5,942 nucleotides of DNA from the NCBI GenBank assembly GCA_036272815.1, contig DATAYA010000394.1, positions 1 to 5,942 on the forward strand. Direction: 5' to 3'. The position numbers and the translations under genes were made by a program. The notes beneath the pieces were generated by a model. That model saw only the letters and a program-made list of their open reading frames with translations. It was not told the DNA's origin and searched no databases. This document shows, piece after piece, positions 5,557 through 5,942 of this stretch (within the stretch, counting starts at the first letter, position 1; every line of letters starts with the position of its first letter). This DNA is from DATAYA01 sp036272815. GTDB taxonomy: Bacteria > Pseudomonadota > Alphaproteobacteria > Acetobacterales > Acetobacteraceae.

Positions 5557-5942
5557 GGCGCGCACACGATCTGCACGTGCGGCGTCGGATAACGGGCAAT
5601 GCAGAACTCGATCACGCGTCCCTCACTGTCGACATTGACGTTCTCGCAAACCAGCAACGGCCGCGCATGCGGCATCCGCAGCAGCCGCGCCTCGTCCGCG
5701 CCCGGCATCCGGGCACTGACGCGCGTGACCTTGCGGCGATAGTCGGCCACGCCTGCGAGTCGCAGCGCGGCGGTGATGGTCCGCACCTCGCCGAGTGCCG
5801 CCAACAGGCCAGGCAGCCGCGCGGCTGGGAAGTGGTGCGCGGAGAGGCAGACCGGGCGGTCGTCGGCAAAGCCGAGCCGCTCCATCAGCACGATCCGCGC
5901 GCCGGCACGCAGCCCGAGGGCACGCGCGGTCTCGGGTTCCGC
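5553..5942 (-). CDS. phnF: GntR-family transcriptional regulator, PhnF-like (C-terminal part, cut by window edge)
   Basis: 129 residues of an open frame run from the right edge to the TGA at 5553-5555. They form most of a UTRA ligand-binding domain. ALGLRAGARIVLMERLGFADDRPV is followed by CLSAHHFPAARLPGLLAAL, and the chain ends with the hallmark VNVDSEGRVIEFCIARYP strand pair before HVQIVCAP. The ADDRPV...AHHFPAARLPGL pattern is that of the PhnF branch of the GntR/HutC family, whose members repress phosphonate-uptake or C-P lyase genes and usually sense a phosphorus compound. The N-terminal winged-helix DNA-binding domain and the true start lie beyond the window. A GTG at 5891 and an ATG at 5885 are internal codons, not starts, because homologous sequence continues upstream of them. 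The stop overlaps the start of the PhnM-like gene, so the two are probably cotranscribed and the regulator likely controls its own operon. Confidence 0.85.
   Translation of the reverse strand, partial: AEPETARALGLRAGARIVLMERLGFADDRPVCLSAHHFPAARLPGLLAALGEVRTITAALRLAGVADYRRKVTRVSARMPGADEARLLRMPHARPLLVCENVNVDSEGRVIEFCIARYPTPHVQIVCAP

Noticed and set aside
1..5942. CRISPR arrays, tRNA or rRNA genes, insertion sequences
   Set aside because: No regularly spaced repeats, no cloverleaf-like or rRNA segments, and no transposase motifs or flanking terminal repeats were seen on either strand.

Overview
This is a very GC-rich bacterial window (roughly 70% G+C by eye, with codon third positions almost always G or C). 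The codon use and the protein types (Zwf, a GT4 glycosyltransferase, a PhnM-like amidohydrolase with a PhnF-type regulator) suggest an alphaproteobacterium, perhaps of the Rhodospirillales/Acetobacteraceae or Sphingomonadales type. That placement is an inference and no lineage-specific marker proves it.

Left edge (1-486): a 50-codon gene on the minus strand (85-237) is followed by a 9-bp GC hairpin (46-67) that could be its terminator. Between it and zwf is about 250 bases without a confident gene. The first 147 of those bases continue the zwf frame past its stop with coding-like composition, and may be a decayed gene fragment.

Centre-left (487-2413): glucose-6-phosphate 1-dehydrogenase (zwf, minus) is divergent from a small predicted exported protein with two cysteines (plus). 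Their 5' ends abut or overlap, so any zwf promoter must lie inside the other gene's signal-peptide codons. No pgl or edd lies next to zwf inside the window.

Centre (2437-4365): a GT4 glycosyltransferase (minus) and an ABHD10-like alpha/beta hydrolase (plus) diverge from a 51-bp intergenic region. Its only AT-rich patch is the palindrome GCTATAGC.

Right (4378-5942): an amidohydrolase of the PhnM group (minus) is coupled by a 4-base GTGA overlap to the C-terminal part of a GntR-family regulator of the PhnF type, which runs off the right edge. This regulator-enzyme pair suggests control of phosphonate or phosphate-ester use. The amidohydrolase is a divergent PhnM with an HGDAFER motif, and no C-P lyase core gene is visible.

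The genes alternate strands with very short gaps. Only the phnF-phnM pair looks like an operon, and the others read as independent housekeeping and accessory genes packed tightly.
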